From Pseudomonas sp. ISL-84 (GTDB taxonomy: Bacteria; Bacillota; Bacilli; Bacillales; Cytobacillaceae): a stretch of 64,000 bases of DNA. Of this stretch, positions 43,920 through 53,298 are shown piece by piece (the stretch's first letter is position 1; each line of letters starts with the position of its first letter). Both the position numbers and the translations under genes were made by a program. The notes under the pieces are model-generated. The model did no database searches, was not told where the DNA came from, and was given only the letters and a program-made list of their open reading frames with translations. The stretch is taken from positions 92,971 through 156,970 of the forward strand of contig JAGGRA010000009.1 of the NCBI GenBank assembly GCA_018613035.1. The letters run 5' to 3'.

Positions 43920-44657
43920 GTGAGCAAAGAAGATACTATTTTAATTAAAATTGGAGTCTCATATAGAGAAGGAATGACACCTGAAGAGTTGTATCATGCA
44001 ACTAGCGTTAGCTGGGTAATTAGCGAGAATAGACTCCGTTCTGGTGATTTGAAATATTTTTGTGCGGTTTATAATAACGAAATTAAAGAGATTTATAATC
44101 TAAATGATTATGAAAAGGATAATAATCCTGATAATAAAGGCCGTTTTATTTTGTTTGGCGAAATAGCTGAAGATCCAATTAGGTCAAAACTTCTAGACCT
44201 TAATGTTCGAGATATACACAAAGGTTCAGGTAATCCAATTAAATATGTAAAAATGGAAGATTTATTATCAAAGGTTAATAACGATGGTCTGAGAGAAACA
44301 GAGACCCCAGATAACTCAATGAAATCAATTTTTATGTCCATAGCCAAAAATAATTCGGAAATTAGAACTTTAAGTACAAATAAGCTTAATTGGATAACAA
44401 ATTTTAACGAAGAAGAGATACTTGTTGAAACTGAATCATCAAGAGAGAGGTTTTCACAAGGTGAAGAACAAAAACCATATGCTACTATTACTTACGATTA
44501 CCTGTTAACAGCATGGGAAGAATTTTTAAATGTTAGGATAGCTTCATCAAATGACTTTATTAAGACAAAAGGCAGGTCTGGGTTTATCATGTCATTTTTT
44601 CATGAATTGCCTTTTGTTGATAAAATCGTAAGTAATAACATACTGTATATAAATTGA
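43920..44657 (+). CDS. First gene of the McrB-like system, putative recognition subunit
   Basis: A 245-residue soluble protein starting at GTG after AAGGAG. The N-terminal half (EGMTPEELYHATSVSWVISE ... YFCAVYNNEIKEIYNL ... RFILFGEIAED) looks like a compact strand-rich binding domain, reminiscent of EVE/PUA-type or other specificity domains fused to McrB-like proteins. It overlaps the AAA gene by four bases (TTGA). I do not recognise a named family. By position it is the DNA-recognition part of the system. Confidence 0.7.
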   Translation: MSKEDTILIKIGVSYREGMTPEELYHATSVSWVISENRLRSGDLKYFCAVYNNEIKEIYNLNDYEKDNNPDNKGRFILFGEIAEDPIRSKLLDLNVRDIHKGSGNPIKYVKMEDLLSKVNNDGLRETETPDNSMKSIFMSIAKNNSEIRTLSTNKLNWITNFNEEEILVETESSRERFSQGEEQKPYATITYDYLLTAWEEFLNVRIASSNDFIKTKGRSGFIMSFFHELPFVDKIVSNNILYIN

Positions 44658-46306
44658 AAGAGTTTACTACAGACCAGCTACCAGAAGCAAGTTTGGAGCA
44701 GACAATGCAGCTCTTAAACGAAATTATTAACCAGGATATAAACCCAAAAGAAATATCTCAAAAATATAAAGAAGACTCAATAAAAAGGCTGAAGCTCCGT
44801 GCTCGTCAGGGGCTAAAATTATTGGGTTTCTTAAATGGGGAATATCAAATCCAGCAAAGTATTTTAAATGGATATATTGATGCTGTTAATAAAAACGAAT
44901 ATCTTTCAAAACTAATGCTGCACCATCCATACTTTTTGGTGATTTATCAGATACTTTCTTTATTAAAAGGAATAAATAAAACAGATAAGCTTTCATTACT
45001 TTCAGAAATTGGGATGATAATTGTCAGAAATTCCAAGGGCTCTAATTTAATGGAACCCTCTGTTTCCCAGTATAGGACAAGAAATATTCTGAATTGGCTT
45101 AGAGAAACAGGTTTGGTGAATGAGGAGTGGGATGTATTAGATGATAAGTTAGATGCGAAATACACCTTTTTATCAAGTTTATCAATGGTGAGAGAAGATA
45201 AGTCTAAAATATATTCTTTAAATGAAATAATCGAACACATAAATCAATACATAGCTAGTAAAGGCTTCTATTACCCAAAAGAAGAAGTCATCAACTTATT
45301 TCTATCTCTAAAAACCAAACCCTTTGTGATCCTATCAGGTATCTCTGGAACAGGTAAAACCAAAATGGTTCAATGGTTTGCCGAGAGTTTAGGGGTTACA
45401 GAGAAAAATGGGCAGTTTACTTTAATTCCTGTTCGTCCTGATTGGAGTGACGGATCTGATCTATTAGGTTATGTAGATATTAAAGGAGATTTTAAAGAGG
45501 GACCATTAACTAAAGCTATTAAAGCTGCCCAAGAGCATCCTGATTTGCCTTACTTTGTTCTTTTAGATGAGATGAACTTGGCGCGAGTTGAATATTACTT
45601 CAGTGATATTCTCAGTGTGATGGAGAGTAGAAGGTGGGAGGATGGGAAGGTTGTTTCTTCCACTTTATTATCGGAGGAGGTCGCAAAAGAAGAGGTCACA
45701 CTTCCTAATAATCTTTTTGTTATTGGAACCGTTAATATGGATGAAACGACGCACCCATTTAGTAAGAAGGTTTTAGACCGTGCCAATACGATTGAGTTTA
45801 ATCGAGTGGAGTTGGATAATTTAACTTTTCTCCAGGATCTTGAGGACATAGATCCATTAGAAATAGGACAAGGTCAGCTTGCTTCAAAATATTTGCATTT
45901 GAAGGATCTATACAAAGTAGATAAAGAGATTATCGAAAAGGCTACAAGTGAGCTGGTAAAGATTAATAAGTCACTTCAACTTATTAATGCACATATCGGT
46001 TATCGGGTTAGGGATGAAATCACCTTCTATCTTGCCTATAACAAAGAAGGTGATCTAATGATTTTTGAGGAAGCATTTGATCATTGTATACTTCAAAAGA
46101 TCCTGCCGCGTCTGTCTGGAAGTGACTCAAGAATTGATCAGCTGCTAAGGGAGTTATATCTGCTATTTACTAATACTGAGTATCAGGAGGATGAAGATTC
46201 TCCGATCGATGAAGAAAGTGCTATTTATCCCAAGAGCGCTCGAAAAGTGATTGAGATGCTTAGGAGGTTACAAGCAGATGGCTTTACGTCCTTCTGGATC
46301 TCGTGA
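44654..46306 (+). CDS. McrB-like AAA+ NTPase
   Basis: A 550-residue protein. The N-terminal 200 residues are helical (DNA-binding or regulatory). The McrB-type AAA+ domain has Walker A GISGTGKT (229-236), the RPDWSDGSDLLGY loop (260s), Walker B FVLLDEMNLARVEYYFSD (301-318), and the McrB-signature NMDE in VIGTVNMDETTHPFSKKVLDRAN (361-364). It powers translocation and nuclease control in modification-dependent (type IV) or LlaJI/BsuMI-like restriction. TTG start overlapping the previous stop. Confidence 0.9.
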   Translation: MKEFTTDQLPEASLEQTMQLLNEIINQDINPKEISQKYKEDSIKRLKLRARQGLKLLGFLNGEYQIQQSILNGYIDAVNKNEYLSKLMLHHPYFLVIYQILSLLKGINKTDKLSLLSEIGMIIVRNSKGSNLMEPSVSQYRTRNILNWLRETGLVNEEWDVLDDKLDAKYTFLSSLSMVREDKSKIYSLNEIIEHINQYIASKGFYYPKEEVINLFLSLKTKPFVILSGISGTGKTKMVQWFAESLGVTEKNGQFTLIPVRPDWSDGSDLLGYVDIKGDFKEGPLTKAIKAAQEHPDLPYFVLLDEMNLARVEYYFSDILSVMESRRWEDGKVVSSTLLSEEVAKEEVTLPNNLFVIGTVNMDETTHPFSKKVLDRANTIEFNRVELDNLTFLQDLEDIDPLEIGQGQLASKYLHLKDLYKVDKEIIEKATSELVKINKSLQLINAHIGYRVRDEITFYLAYNKEGDLMIFEEAFDHCILQKILPRLSGSDSRIDQLLRELYLLFTNTEYQEDEDSPIDEESAIYPKSARKVIEMLRRLQADGFTSFWIS

Positions 46307-48758
46307 TGATGTTGAACTAGTTAAAATCGAAACAGAAGATTTTTCTCTCGTGGTAAAAGGAAAGCCTTATCATGAGAGGTATGAAGGGTTAAAACAATAT
46401 CGCGCAATGGATAGGCATGATATCATGCAGTTTTCTGTTCAAGGGGATATGGTAAATCAGATACTAATCTATGATATTGAAGCACAGTTACTCCAGGAAT
46501 CTACTCAATTAAGACCGATATTTTTCGAAAATGGTGTTTATCAGGTTATTGTAATACCTAAAACAAGCAGAGACTTAGCCTTTTATCATGAGCATCCTGG
46601 CTTAAGGCAATCCGTCGCCAGAGTAGAAATTGCAAACACTTATATGTTAATGGGGAATTTACAGTTTCAGAATGAAGTAGGGTTAACAACCTTCGAAATT
46701 AGAGAAGGCAGCGAAAAGCTCTTAGAGGTAACGTTAGAGGTTTTTCCCGCAAAGCTTGATTATAAAGACGATTATAAAAAATTATTAGAAGAAGTTAACG
46801 ACGAAATTTATAATCTCGCCTTTCATTTTATACGGAAAACCTATTTAGGAGCTAGAGTAAAACTGGATGGCAAGCCTTCCAGGAGTGAATTTTACCGATT
46901 AATTAGCAAGCATTTTGACCAGTTTCTGCAGGCAATTAACCGTATTGAACGGCAGCCTCATCACCTTCTCCAGAAAACGTATGAAAAGGTTAGGGGAGAC
47001 CAATTAAATAAGCTGGACACTAGAAGCAGGAGCTATTTGCAAAAAAGACCTCATCTATTTACAGAGGTTTCAAATGGCATCCATATCAATAACAAAACAC
47101 TTATGCCAACCGAAGGTCTCCGAGTTAAAAAGGAGCTTACCTTTGATACATTTGAAAATCGATATGTGAAATGGATGATGGAGCGGGTTACACATAAGCT
47201 TTATGATTTACTCAAGACATTGAGGAATAAAACATCGAGATGGGAAACAGAACCTGACGCTGATCTTTTAGATAAACTTATCGAGATGATTAAGCAGTTA
47301 GAGGGGAAGCAAAAGAGTCCTTTTTGGAGGGGAATAAAAAAACTGGATCGCTCAATCCTTAGCTTGGTTTTGCAAATGGCACCAGGCTATCGAGATGCTT
47401 TTCAGATCTATCTGACGGTTTCCAAAGGGTTAATGCTTCAAGGAAAGCTTTATCAAATGTCTGTGAAAGATGTAGCAACACTCTATGAATATTGGACTTT
47501 CTTGAAGCTCGGACAAATTCTTGATAAAAAATATCAGCTCGTCAGCCAGGACATTATTCAAGTTAACCGTGAAGGACTATTCGTAAATCTTCGAACCAAC
47601 AAATCAGCGACAAGAAAATATAAGCACCCTTATACCAAAGAAGAAATTATACTGGCTTACCAAAAGTATGAAAGTGGTTTGCCTACAATTCCTCAGAAAC
47701 CGGATACAATGCTCAGCATCGCTAAAAAGGGGAAAGACTTTACCTATAATTATGTATTTGATGCCAAGTATCGAATCGATTACGCCCAGGAAGGAAGCTA
47801 TTATCAAAATCGTTATAAGCACCCCGGCCCGCTTGAAGATGATATCAACACCATGCATCGATATCGAGATTCAATTGTGGCCTATAATAATGGCCCATAT
47901 GAAAGAACAGCTTTTGGAGCTTATGTACTTTTTCCTTGGTCTTATGAAGAGCTTTACCAGGAACATCACTTCTATAAAAGCATCGATAAAGTCAATATCG
48001 GAGGGCTGCCATTTCTGCCGAATGCAACGGACATAGTCGAAAGATTCGTGGAGAGACTTATTGAAAAAAGCCCTGAGGAAATCCAGGAGGAAGGAATTTT
48101 GCCTAGGGGTACATTGGAGGAGTGGGAATCCGGTCTAGATGAGAAGGTTCTTGTCGGGCTTGTTAGAAGTCGAGAAGAATATGTCAGCTATAAACAGACC
48201 GGCTGCTATCGTATTCCGGTTGAGAAACTAAAAACCGGATGGCAAGAGACAAAGTATATTGCCCTTTATGTGAAGAATGGCGTAACAAAGCAAAATGGTG
48301 TTATTTGTTATGGCAGAGTTAAGGAAATTATGCCAGAGAAATTAGGAACCACTGAATATATGCAATTTGTAGTTGAACATTGGATCAACTGTAACCATAT
48401 CATTAAGCCAGTTGGTTATGGTATTGCCGAATATATGCATACAACATTGAGCAATTTGAAAGAGTCCACAGAGCTTCCAGAGCTGTTTATGAAGTCGAAG
48501 GAAGAAAAAACGTTATGGAGAATGCTAAGAAGGATCTCCGACAGAATATCCATTGAACTGAACTCAGCTAATCTTGATATGGCTACTAAGGTTGAGGAAT
48601 ATAGGATCAAAGATATCTTGATAAAGATTAATAAAGAAAATAAAGAAGTTTATCTGGTAGGGGAGAGTGATCAAAAAACTGTATCCTTAGATACATTACG
48701 AAAAAATACACCCTCTGTTTTTAGAGAATTAATTGATATGTTAGACAGGGCTCATTAG
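46278..48758 (+). CDS. DUF2357-type PD-(D/E)XK nuclease partner of the McrB-like NTPase
   Basis: An 826-residue protein. A nuclease core is visible at about 490-500 (YNYVFDAKYRIDY: Asp495...Lys497), typical of the DUF2357/DUF524 nucleases that pair with McrB-like ATPases in place of McrC. The upstream half contains TFDTFENRYVKWMMERV and VKDVATLYEYWTFLKLGQIL. A C-terminal EVE-like or PUA-like region (KYIALYVKNGVTKQNGVICYGRVKEI-type sequence, about 650-730) may bind DNA. ATG 46278 has AGGAGG; it overlaps the AAA gene by 29 bases. Confidence 0.85.
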   Translation: MALRPSGSRDDVELVKIETEDFSLVVKGKPYHERYEGLKQYRAMDRHDIMQFSVQGDMVNQILIYDIEAQLLQESTQLRPIFFENGVYQVIVIPKTSRDLAFYHEHPGLRQSVARVEIANTYMLMGNLQFQNEVGLTTFEIREGSEKLLEVTLEVFPAKLDYKDDYKKLLEEVNDEIYNLAFHFIRKTYLGARVKLDGKPSRSEFYRLISKHFDQFLQAINRIERQPHHLLQKTYEKVRGDQLNKLDTRSRSYLQKRPHLFTEVSNGIHINNKTLMPTEGLRVKKELTFDTFENRYVKWMMERVTHKLYDLLKTLRNKTSRWETEPDADLLDKLIEMIKQLEGKQKSPFWRGIKKLDRSILSLVLQMAPGYRDAFQIYLTVSKGLMLQGKLYQMSVKDVATLYEYWTFLKLGQILDKKYQLVSQDIIQVNREGLFVNLRTNKSATRKYKHPYTKEEIILAYQKYESGLPTIPQKPDTMLSIAKKGKDFTYNYVFDAKYRIDYAQEGSYYQNRYKHPGPLEDDINTMHRYRDSIVAYNNGPYERTAFGAYVLFPWSYEELYQEHHFYKSIDKVNIGGLPFLPNATDIVERFVERLIEKSPEEIQEEGILPRGTLEEWESGLDEKVLVGLVRSREEYVSYKQTGCYRIPVEKLKTGWQETKYIALYVKNGVTKQNGVICYGRVKEIMPEKLGTTEYMQFVVEHWINCNHIIKPVGYGIAEYMHTTLSNLKESTELPELFMKSKEEKTLWRMLRRISDRISIELNSANLDMATKVEEYRIKDILIKINKENKEVYLVGESDQKTVSLDTLRKNTPSVFRELIDMLDRAH

Positions 48759-48799
48759 AAAATTCTATGCTGTGAATCATATAAAGGTGAGGATTATAA

Positions 48800-49123
48800 A
48801 TGCCTATATACAACAAACTAGTTCGTGACCGCATTCCTGAAATTATTGAAAGAACAGGTAAGAAGTATGAAACAAAAATTCTTGACCAGTCAGAATTTAT
48901 CAAAGAACTCAAGAAAAAGAGCTTTGAAGAGCTGGAAGAATATATAAACGCGAAGAATCATGAAGAGGCGCTGGAGGAATTAGCTGATTTGCTTGAGATT
49001 ATTCATACACTCGCCGAAACCCACGATGCATCGATTGAGAAGGTAGAAGAACTGAGAAAACATAAAGCTGAAAAACGGGGAGGCTTTAAGGAGAAGATCT
49101 TTTTAAACGAGGTCGAAGAATAA
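48800..49123 (+). CDS. MazG-like nucleotide pyrophosphohydrolase
   Basis: A 107-residue all-alpha protein starting MPIYNKLVRDRIPEIIERTG, with the acidic ELEEY...EEALEELADLLEIIHTLAE cluster that binds Mg2+ in MazG/phosphoribosyl-ATP pyrophosphohydrolase-like enzymes. This short form is frequent in bacterial defense islands. It could hydrolyse modified or alarmone nucleotides. It follows the nuclease gene by 41 bases with AAAGGTGAGG upstream and may be co-transcribed. Confidence 0.9.
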   Translation: MPIYNKLVRDRIPEIIERTGKKYETKILDQSEFIKELKKKSFEELEEYINAKNHEEALEELADLLEIIHTLAETHDASIEKVEELRKHKAEKRGGFKEKIFLNEVEE

Positions 49124-49290
49124 GCAGTAAACAGGAGCCTCTCTGGAGCATCAGTTCTTAATGGTTGTCATTTTTGGGGATGGTATGAGAGTTTGTGTTA
49201 TAAAAGAGAACAGAATCCTTTTCAGTGAACCAGGAAGATCTTTGAATACCTGATGCATTATCAATTTGAACAAGAGGGAGAAAGAAGACA

Positions 49291-49413
49291 GTGAAAAGAG
49301 TTTCTAGAGAAGAAATCAGAAAGAACCCCGATAAGTTTGCTAATGAGCTACTGAAGAGAATTAATAATAGAGGGAAGCCGGAACTTAAGCTGATTATCGG
49401 CGGGAAGAAATAA
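49291..49413 (+). CDS. Very small basic protein at the island end
   Basis: 40 codons from GTG 49291 to TAA 49411-49413, VKRVSREEIRKNPDKFANEL..., ending in Lys/Gly-rich sequence. GAGGGAGA lies upstream. It is too short to classify. A small antitoxin-like or regulatory peptide is possible but unsupported beyond codon usage and the ribosome site. Confidence 0.45.
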   Translation: MKRVSREEIRKNPDKFANELLKRINNRGKPELKLIIGGKK

Positions 49414-49715
49414 GAAATTATTATGGATTACAGATAAACTGGTTATCAATATTCTATGATTAAAAGACACTTTTGAGGAATGTCTTTTAATCATAATGTA
49501 TGTATTCATATAGGGTTAATTATGTTATTAAATGATAAAATATGCAGTTGTATCACCTTGAAACAGAGGTATTGCATGAAATCCTAATAGCTATGGATTC
49601 TATTAAACGTTGTTGTAAAACATATACTTAATATAAACACTTTACAGATAGTATTAACTATGTTAAATTCTATTTATCGAATGATTCTGAAATTTCAAAA
49701 AGATGGTGTGAGTAA
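49414..49715. other. Intergenic region at the right end of the island
   Basis: AT-rich, no gene seen. It contains a long perfect inverted repeat at 49456-49494. Confidence 0.4.
49456..49494. repeat. Perfect 14-bp inverted repeat
   Basis: ATGATTAAAAGACA and TGTCTTTTAATCAT flank an 11-base loop. There is no clean T run after it on either strand, though the arms carry A/T runs. It may be a terminator of the small gene upstream or a regulatory hairpin. Confidence 0.65.
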
Positions 49716-50078
49716 ATGAGTTGGACTGCTGGCCCATTTAAACAGGAACTTATCAAGGATTATAATAATATCAACCTTCTTTTGTTTAACATTGGTGTCA
49801 AAAGTCAAAGAGTCGAGTTTTTGGGGGATAAGATATTAATTTTCGCCTATCATAAGAGAATTCCATCTCTTAAGCATTTGGACGAGATTAATCGCTTTGT
49901 AATCCGAATGACTGACATTGCCATCATAGATAGTTATAAGGAACATTTAAGGAAAGTCCTTGAAGAAAAATACGGGATGAAGGTACTTTCTATTTTGAAG
50001 GATTATGATCCCATTACTGAACTTTCAGGTACTATCATTACCCTGGATCGGGATACAAGTGCCTATATTTCCAGGTAA
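49716..50078 (+). CDS. DUF2294-like small protein
   Basis: A 120-residue alpha/beta protein starting MSWTAGPFKQELIKDYNNIN. The C-terminal half (EHLRKVLEEKYGMKVLSILKDYDPITELSGTIITLDRD) resembles DUF2294 (a Bacillus family of unknown role). The start follows AGATGGTGTGAGT. It is monocistronic with a strong hairpin downstream. Confidence 0.6.
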   Translation: MSWTAGPFKQELIKDYNNINLLLFNIGVKSQRVEFLGDKILIFAYHKRIPSLKHLDEINRFVIRMTDIAIIDSYKEHLRKVLEEKYGMKVLSILKDYDPITELSGTIITLDRDTSAYISR

Positions 50079-50124
50079 CTAAATACTGGTGACTGGTCCA
50101 TTGAACTCTTTAGAGTGCATAAAA

Positions 50125-50176
50125 ACCGTCAGTACAAGCTTTCAGACTAGCGTCTGTTTGATTTGTGCTGACGGTT
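50125..50176 (+). terminator. Strong hairpin terminator
   Basis: AAAACCGTCAGTACAA and TTGTGCTGACGGTTTT pair, with an inner CAGAC/GTCTG stem, followed by eight T. It terminates the DUF2294-like gene. Confidence 0.85.
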
Positions 50177-50210
50177 TTTTTTATAAAAAAATAGAGGAGG
50201 CAACAACATT

Positions 50211-51233
50211 ATGAAAACAGTAGAAGATGTATTGATTGCGCTGGATGAGCTAACAGGAGGAAGAGTGATTAAATCTTTAAATGACATTACGAGAGGTGAG
50301 CACCCCTTTGTCATCATGAAGTCTTCCAACATTCCCGGGAAAGAGATCATTGAAACGCCTGGTCTTGTCTATGGTGATATGAAAAAAGAAGTGAAAAAAA
50401 TAGCCGTTGCTATGACAATGACAGAAGGATGCATCGAACTTGCCGGCGCTACTGATGTCGATGCCATTGTTGCTCATCATCCGATCGCTGAAGCGGCTAA
50501 TTCAGGTGGGGTAATTTTGAAAAACTATCTGGATTTATATAATGTAGCTGCATTTGAATTACATGAAGCTTTCCATGGATTACATCCTGGCATCCCTTTT
50601 TTGCACGGCCATCATGTATACAGGACAGAAGTTTCTTATGGAGGCGTACACGGAAATATTTTATATGTGGGAAAAGTACGTCCAGAGGTAAACACACTCG
50701 GAGATATTTTAAACCGGTTGGATAATTTTATGGGTCTAGAGGACGAAGAGGCTCTATTACATACAGAAAAAGAAATACGCAATAGTTCATCTATGATTGA
50801 AACAAGCACAGTGACACGTGGGCGAATCGTTTGTGGAGAAGAAACCAGCCCTGTGAACAATATTGTCCACATTTTTCCGCATACGGGATTTTCCCCTGAT
50901 CATTTACGTCAAGTCATCAAAGAGCACCCGGAAGCTGATACTGTTCTCGCTTCGATTAGCCGGGTTTATGATGGTCATCCTCTTATTGAAACGGCTAAGG
51001 AATTAGGACTTAATTTTATTATTGGAAACTGCCATGTGTTAGAAATACTCGAAAATGGTTTACCTTTAGCTTATGCCTTGGACATACTGCTGCCTGGTGT
51101 AGAGGTTGTTGTTTTTCGAGAGCGGGTGACAAGCATATCTCTAAATGAAATGGGATCTCCTCAATTAAAGGAATATGCAGAAGAAATGGCAACTGGTTAT
51201 CTTTTGAAAAAAACGGCGGTCAATACACTATAA
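50211..51233 (+). CDS. Nif3-like dinuclear metal centre protein
   Basis: A 340-residue protein with Nif3/YqfO-type metal-binding hallmarks: VDAIVAHHPIAEA (HH, about 90), ELHEAFHG, and in the second half ASISRVYDGHPLIETAKELG with GNCHVLEIL. It is cytosolic with no signal. Family members bind two metal ions and form hexamers; activity is debated. It forms a likely operon with the nucleoside-gate transporter 18 bases downstream, hinting at a nucleoside or nucleotide hydrolase role in salvage. Confidence 0.75.
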   Translation: MKTVEDVLIALDELTGGRVIKSLNDITRGEHPFVIMKSSNIPGKEIIETPGLVYGDMKKEVKKIAVAMTMTEGCIELAGATDVDAIVAHHPIAEAANSGGVILKNYLDLYNVAAFELHEAFHGLHPGIPFLHGHHVYRTEVSYGGVHGNILYVGKVRPEVNTLGDILNRLDNFMGLEDEEALLHTEKEIRNSSSMIETSTVTRGRIVCGEETSPVNNIVHIFPHTGFSPDHLRQVIKEHPEADTVLASISRVYDGHPLIETAKELGLNFIIGNCHVLEILENGLPLAYALDILLPGVEVVVFRERVTSISLNEMGSPQLKEYAEEMATGYLLKKTAVNTL

Positions 51234-51251
51234 AAAAAGGAGTGCAGGTAG

Positions 51252-52373
51252 ATGAGTGAGGTTAAATCGTTAGTACAAAAAAAATTAGAAATAGAAGAGA
51301 ACAGTGCCCCGATTCCTTTAACTAGAAGATGGACCCGAATTGAAGTAGTAGGTCTTGGCTTAGTCATAATCTCACTTTTAGTATTGCTGCTCACGCCTGG
51401 AACATTAGCTGGTTTATTTACTTCCATTGTCGATAACGTTTTCCCCATTATCGTAGAGGTATTTTTAACCGGCACTGTTGGAGTTTCAATTATGGTTAGT
51501 GTCATTATTGGCCGGGTACTGGAAAGGCTTGGGTTTACTGATGCTTTGATTCGGATCTTTATCCCTGTTACAAAGCTGATGAAAGTGAATTCGGCTGTTA
51601 TCATTCCAAGTATATATAATATTCTTGGTGATATTAATGCTGCCGGAAAAATTGCCGGACCGATTTTAATCCGTTCGGGAGCAACAAAAGCAGAGCAAAA
51701 AATAGCGGTAGCAACCATGGTTCAATCGCAGCAATCCTTTGCTACATTCATGTTAGGTATGGTTGCTTTAACCGCTGTTGGAGCTAATGCCTTTGTCGTT
51801 GTTGTGTTAGCGGTTTTTATGCCTGTCATTGTTGTCCCGTTCCTGCTTTCTAAAACCATTTACCGGGATACGAAAGCTGTCCAAATTGCAAAGCTCCCTC
51901 AATTTACGCCGAAGACAGGCTTTTTACCCACTCTGTTTAATGCAGCCAGGGAGGGAGCAGAGCTTTTATTCCTTCTCATTATTCCGGCTGCAGCTGTCGT
52001 GTTTGCTGCTATTGGTGTTCTGGACTACATCGGAATTTGGTCAAAATTTGAATCCGGCTTATCAGCAGTATTGTTAACTCTAAATATTCATCCTGAGACA
52101 GGTATTCTTTCCATATTGGCTAGCCCGACGCTGGCCATGGCCCAATTATCAGAAGTTGCTGGTTCTTTGGATCCGCGATTGGTCATTGGATCATTTGTTT
52201 TAGCTTCATCTGGTCTGCCTTTGTCTACTATCTTTGGTCAAGTTCCGGTTATATGGGCAGCTAATTCTGACCTTAGTGAAAAGGAGGCAATGGGAGCGGC
52301 TGTACTAGGAATCGTTATGCGTATATTGACAGCCTTTTTGATTGTTTATTTCTTAACGCCGATATTAGTTTAA
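51252..52373 (+). CDS. Nucleoside recognition (Gate) domain membrane protein
   Basis: A 373-residue membrane protein with about eight to nine helices. It has Gate-domain features: LGDINAAGKIAGPILIRSG and MVQSQQSFATFMLGMVALTAV in the first half, and PTLAMAQLSEVAGSLDPR and ASSGLPLSTIFGQVPVIWAA in the second, i.e. the inverted repeat of gate domains seen in nucleoside transporters and spore-maturation SpmA/B-like proteins. It is co-transcribed with the Nif3-like gene. Its substrate is unknown. Confidence 0.8.
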   Translation: MSEVKSLVQKKLEIEENSAPIPLTRRWTRIEVVGLGLVIISLLVLLLTPGTLAGLFTSIVDNVFPIIVEVFLTGTVGVSIMVSVIIGRVLERLGFTDALIRIFIPVTKLMKVNSAVIIPSIYNILGDINAAGKIAGPILIRSGATKAEQKIAVATMVQSQQSFATFMLGMVALTAVGANAFVVVVLAVFMPVIVVPFLLSKTIYRDTKAVQIAKLPQFTPKTGFLPTLFNAAREGAELLFLLIIPAAAVVFAAIGVLDYIGIWSKFESGLSAVLLTLNIHPETGILSILASPTLAMAQLSEVAGSLDPRLVIGSFVLASSGLPLSTIFGQVPVIWAANSDLSEKEAMGAAVLGIVMRILTAFLIVYFLTPILV

Positions 52374-52426
52374 TGCTCGGAGCGAAGGTGAAAAAGTTGC
52401 TTTAAGGCAGTCCTTGCTTTTAAGAA

Positions 52427-52891
52427 CTATATTTTACCCAGTATAAAAGAAAGATCGATAAAATATTTATCTTGAGGGATCCTTTCAAATGATTGGGGAT
52501 CCAGGTGGAGCTCTGTTTTTCTTAAAAGATTGTTTTCCTTGCTCCATAAGAACAGAACGGCTGTTTGATTAATGGGTTCCATTATCCCTTTCATCGGCGC
52601 AAGAAGTTCAATCTTAAGATCATCCAGGGGAAAGTCAGGCCGGCAAATAAGCTTACAAGGTGCTGTTTGTAAGGGTTCATAGTGATTTATTGTATGATCA
52701 GACAAATGATGAATCCTCCCGGTAGCTGCAATTCTTTTATCAGGGAGAATCAGTCCAGATTCGTTATAGATATCTCTTCCGATGGAGGAAGGGATCTTTT
52801 TTTTGTTCCATAAAATGGACATCGAAAAAGTGTGGCCAGGCAAAATCGTCCATGCTCTTTTGGCTATCAGTTCAAATCCGATAAAGGACAT
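52427..52891 (-). CDS. Hypothetical protein
   Basis: A 154-residue soluble protein, MSFIGFELIAKRAWTILPGH..., with GAAAGAGGG six bases before ATG. It contains a strand-rich middle (KLICRPDFPLDDLKIELLAP) and ends YFIDLSFILGKI. The family is unrecognised. It is convergent with the Gate-domain gene. Confidence 0.6.
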   Translation of the reverse strand: MSFIGFELIAKRAWTILPGHTFSMSILWNKKKIPSSIGRDIYNESGLILPDKRIAATGRIHHLSDHTINHYEPLQTAPCKLICRPDFPLDDLKIELLAPMKGIMEPINQTAVLFLWSKENNLLRKTELHLDPQSFERIPQDKYFIDLSFILGKI

Positions 52892-53298
52892 GGCTATCCC
52901 TCTTTCCTGTTGCTCAATACTGATGTTTATGCTCGAGAAAGAAAAAATATCTGCTATGTCTCCATCAATTCTTTATGATAGCTATTACTCACGAACCCTC
53001 TTTTTGTTGAGAACGGGCCTGTAAAGATGTATGTTTACCAACTAATCAAAAGCAGCAATCCATTAGAAAACAGCCTTCATAAAAAATAATTTAGCTTTCT
53101 GCAGCATGCAAAAAAGTATGCTGTTTTTCTTTTCCTACCCAGCCGATTTTTTGTGCACCCTCCTTGTTATGATTGATATGTACCAAATAATTGGTAAGAA
53201 AATGGAAGGGGAGTTATATTTTGTATTTGATGAAATCGTTTATCCTGACGCGATGGATGAGGCAGGGGACGAATCCTAATAGAAAAGAAATGGCGTGC
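52892..53298. other. Intergenic region with one possible short ORF
   Basis: A stretch beginning with ATG near 53232 after GAAGGGGAG reads about 28 codons (KSFILTRWMRQGTNPNRKEM...) to TAA at 53309-53311. It is too short and untyped to call as a gene. Nothing else is seen. Confidence 0.3.
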
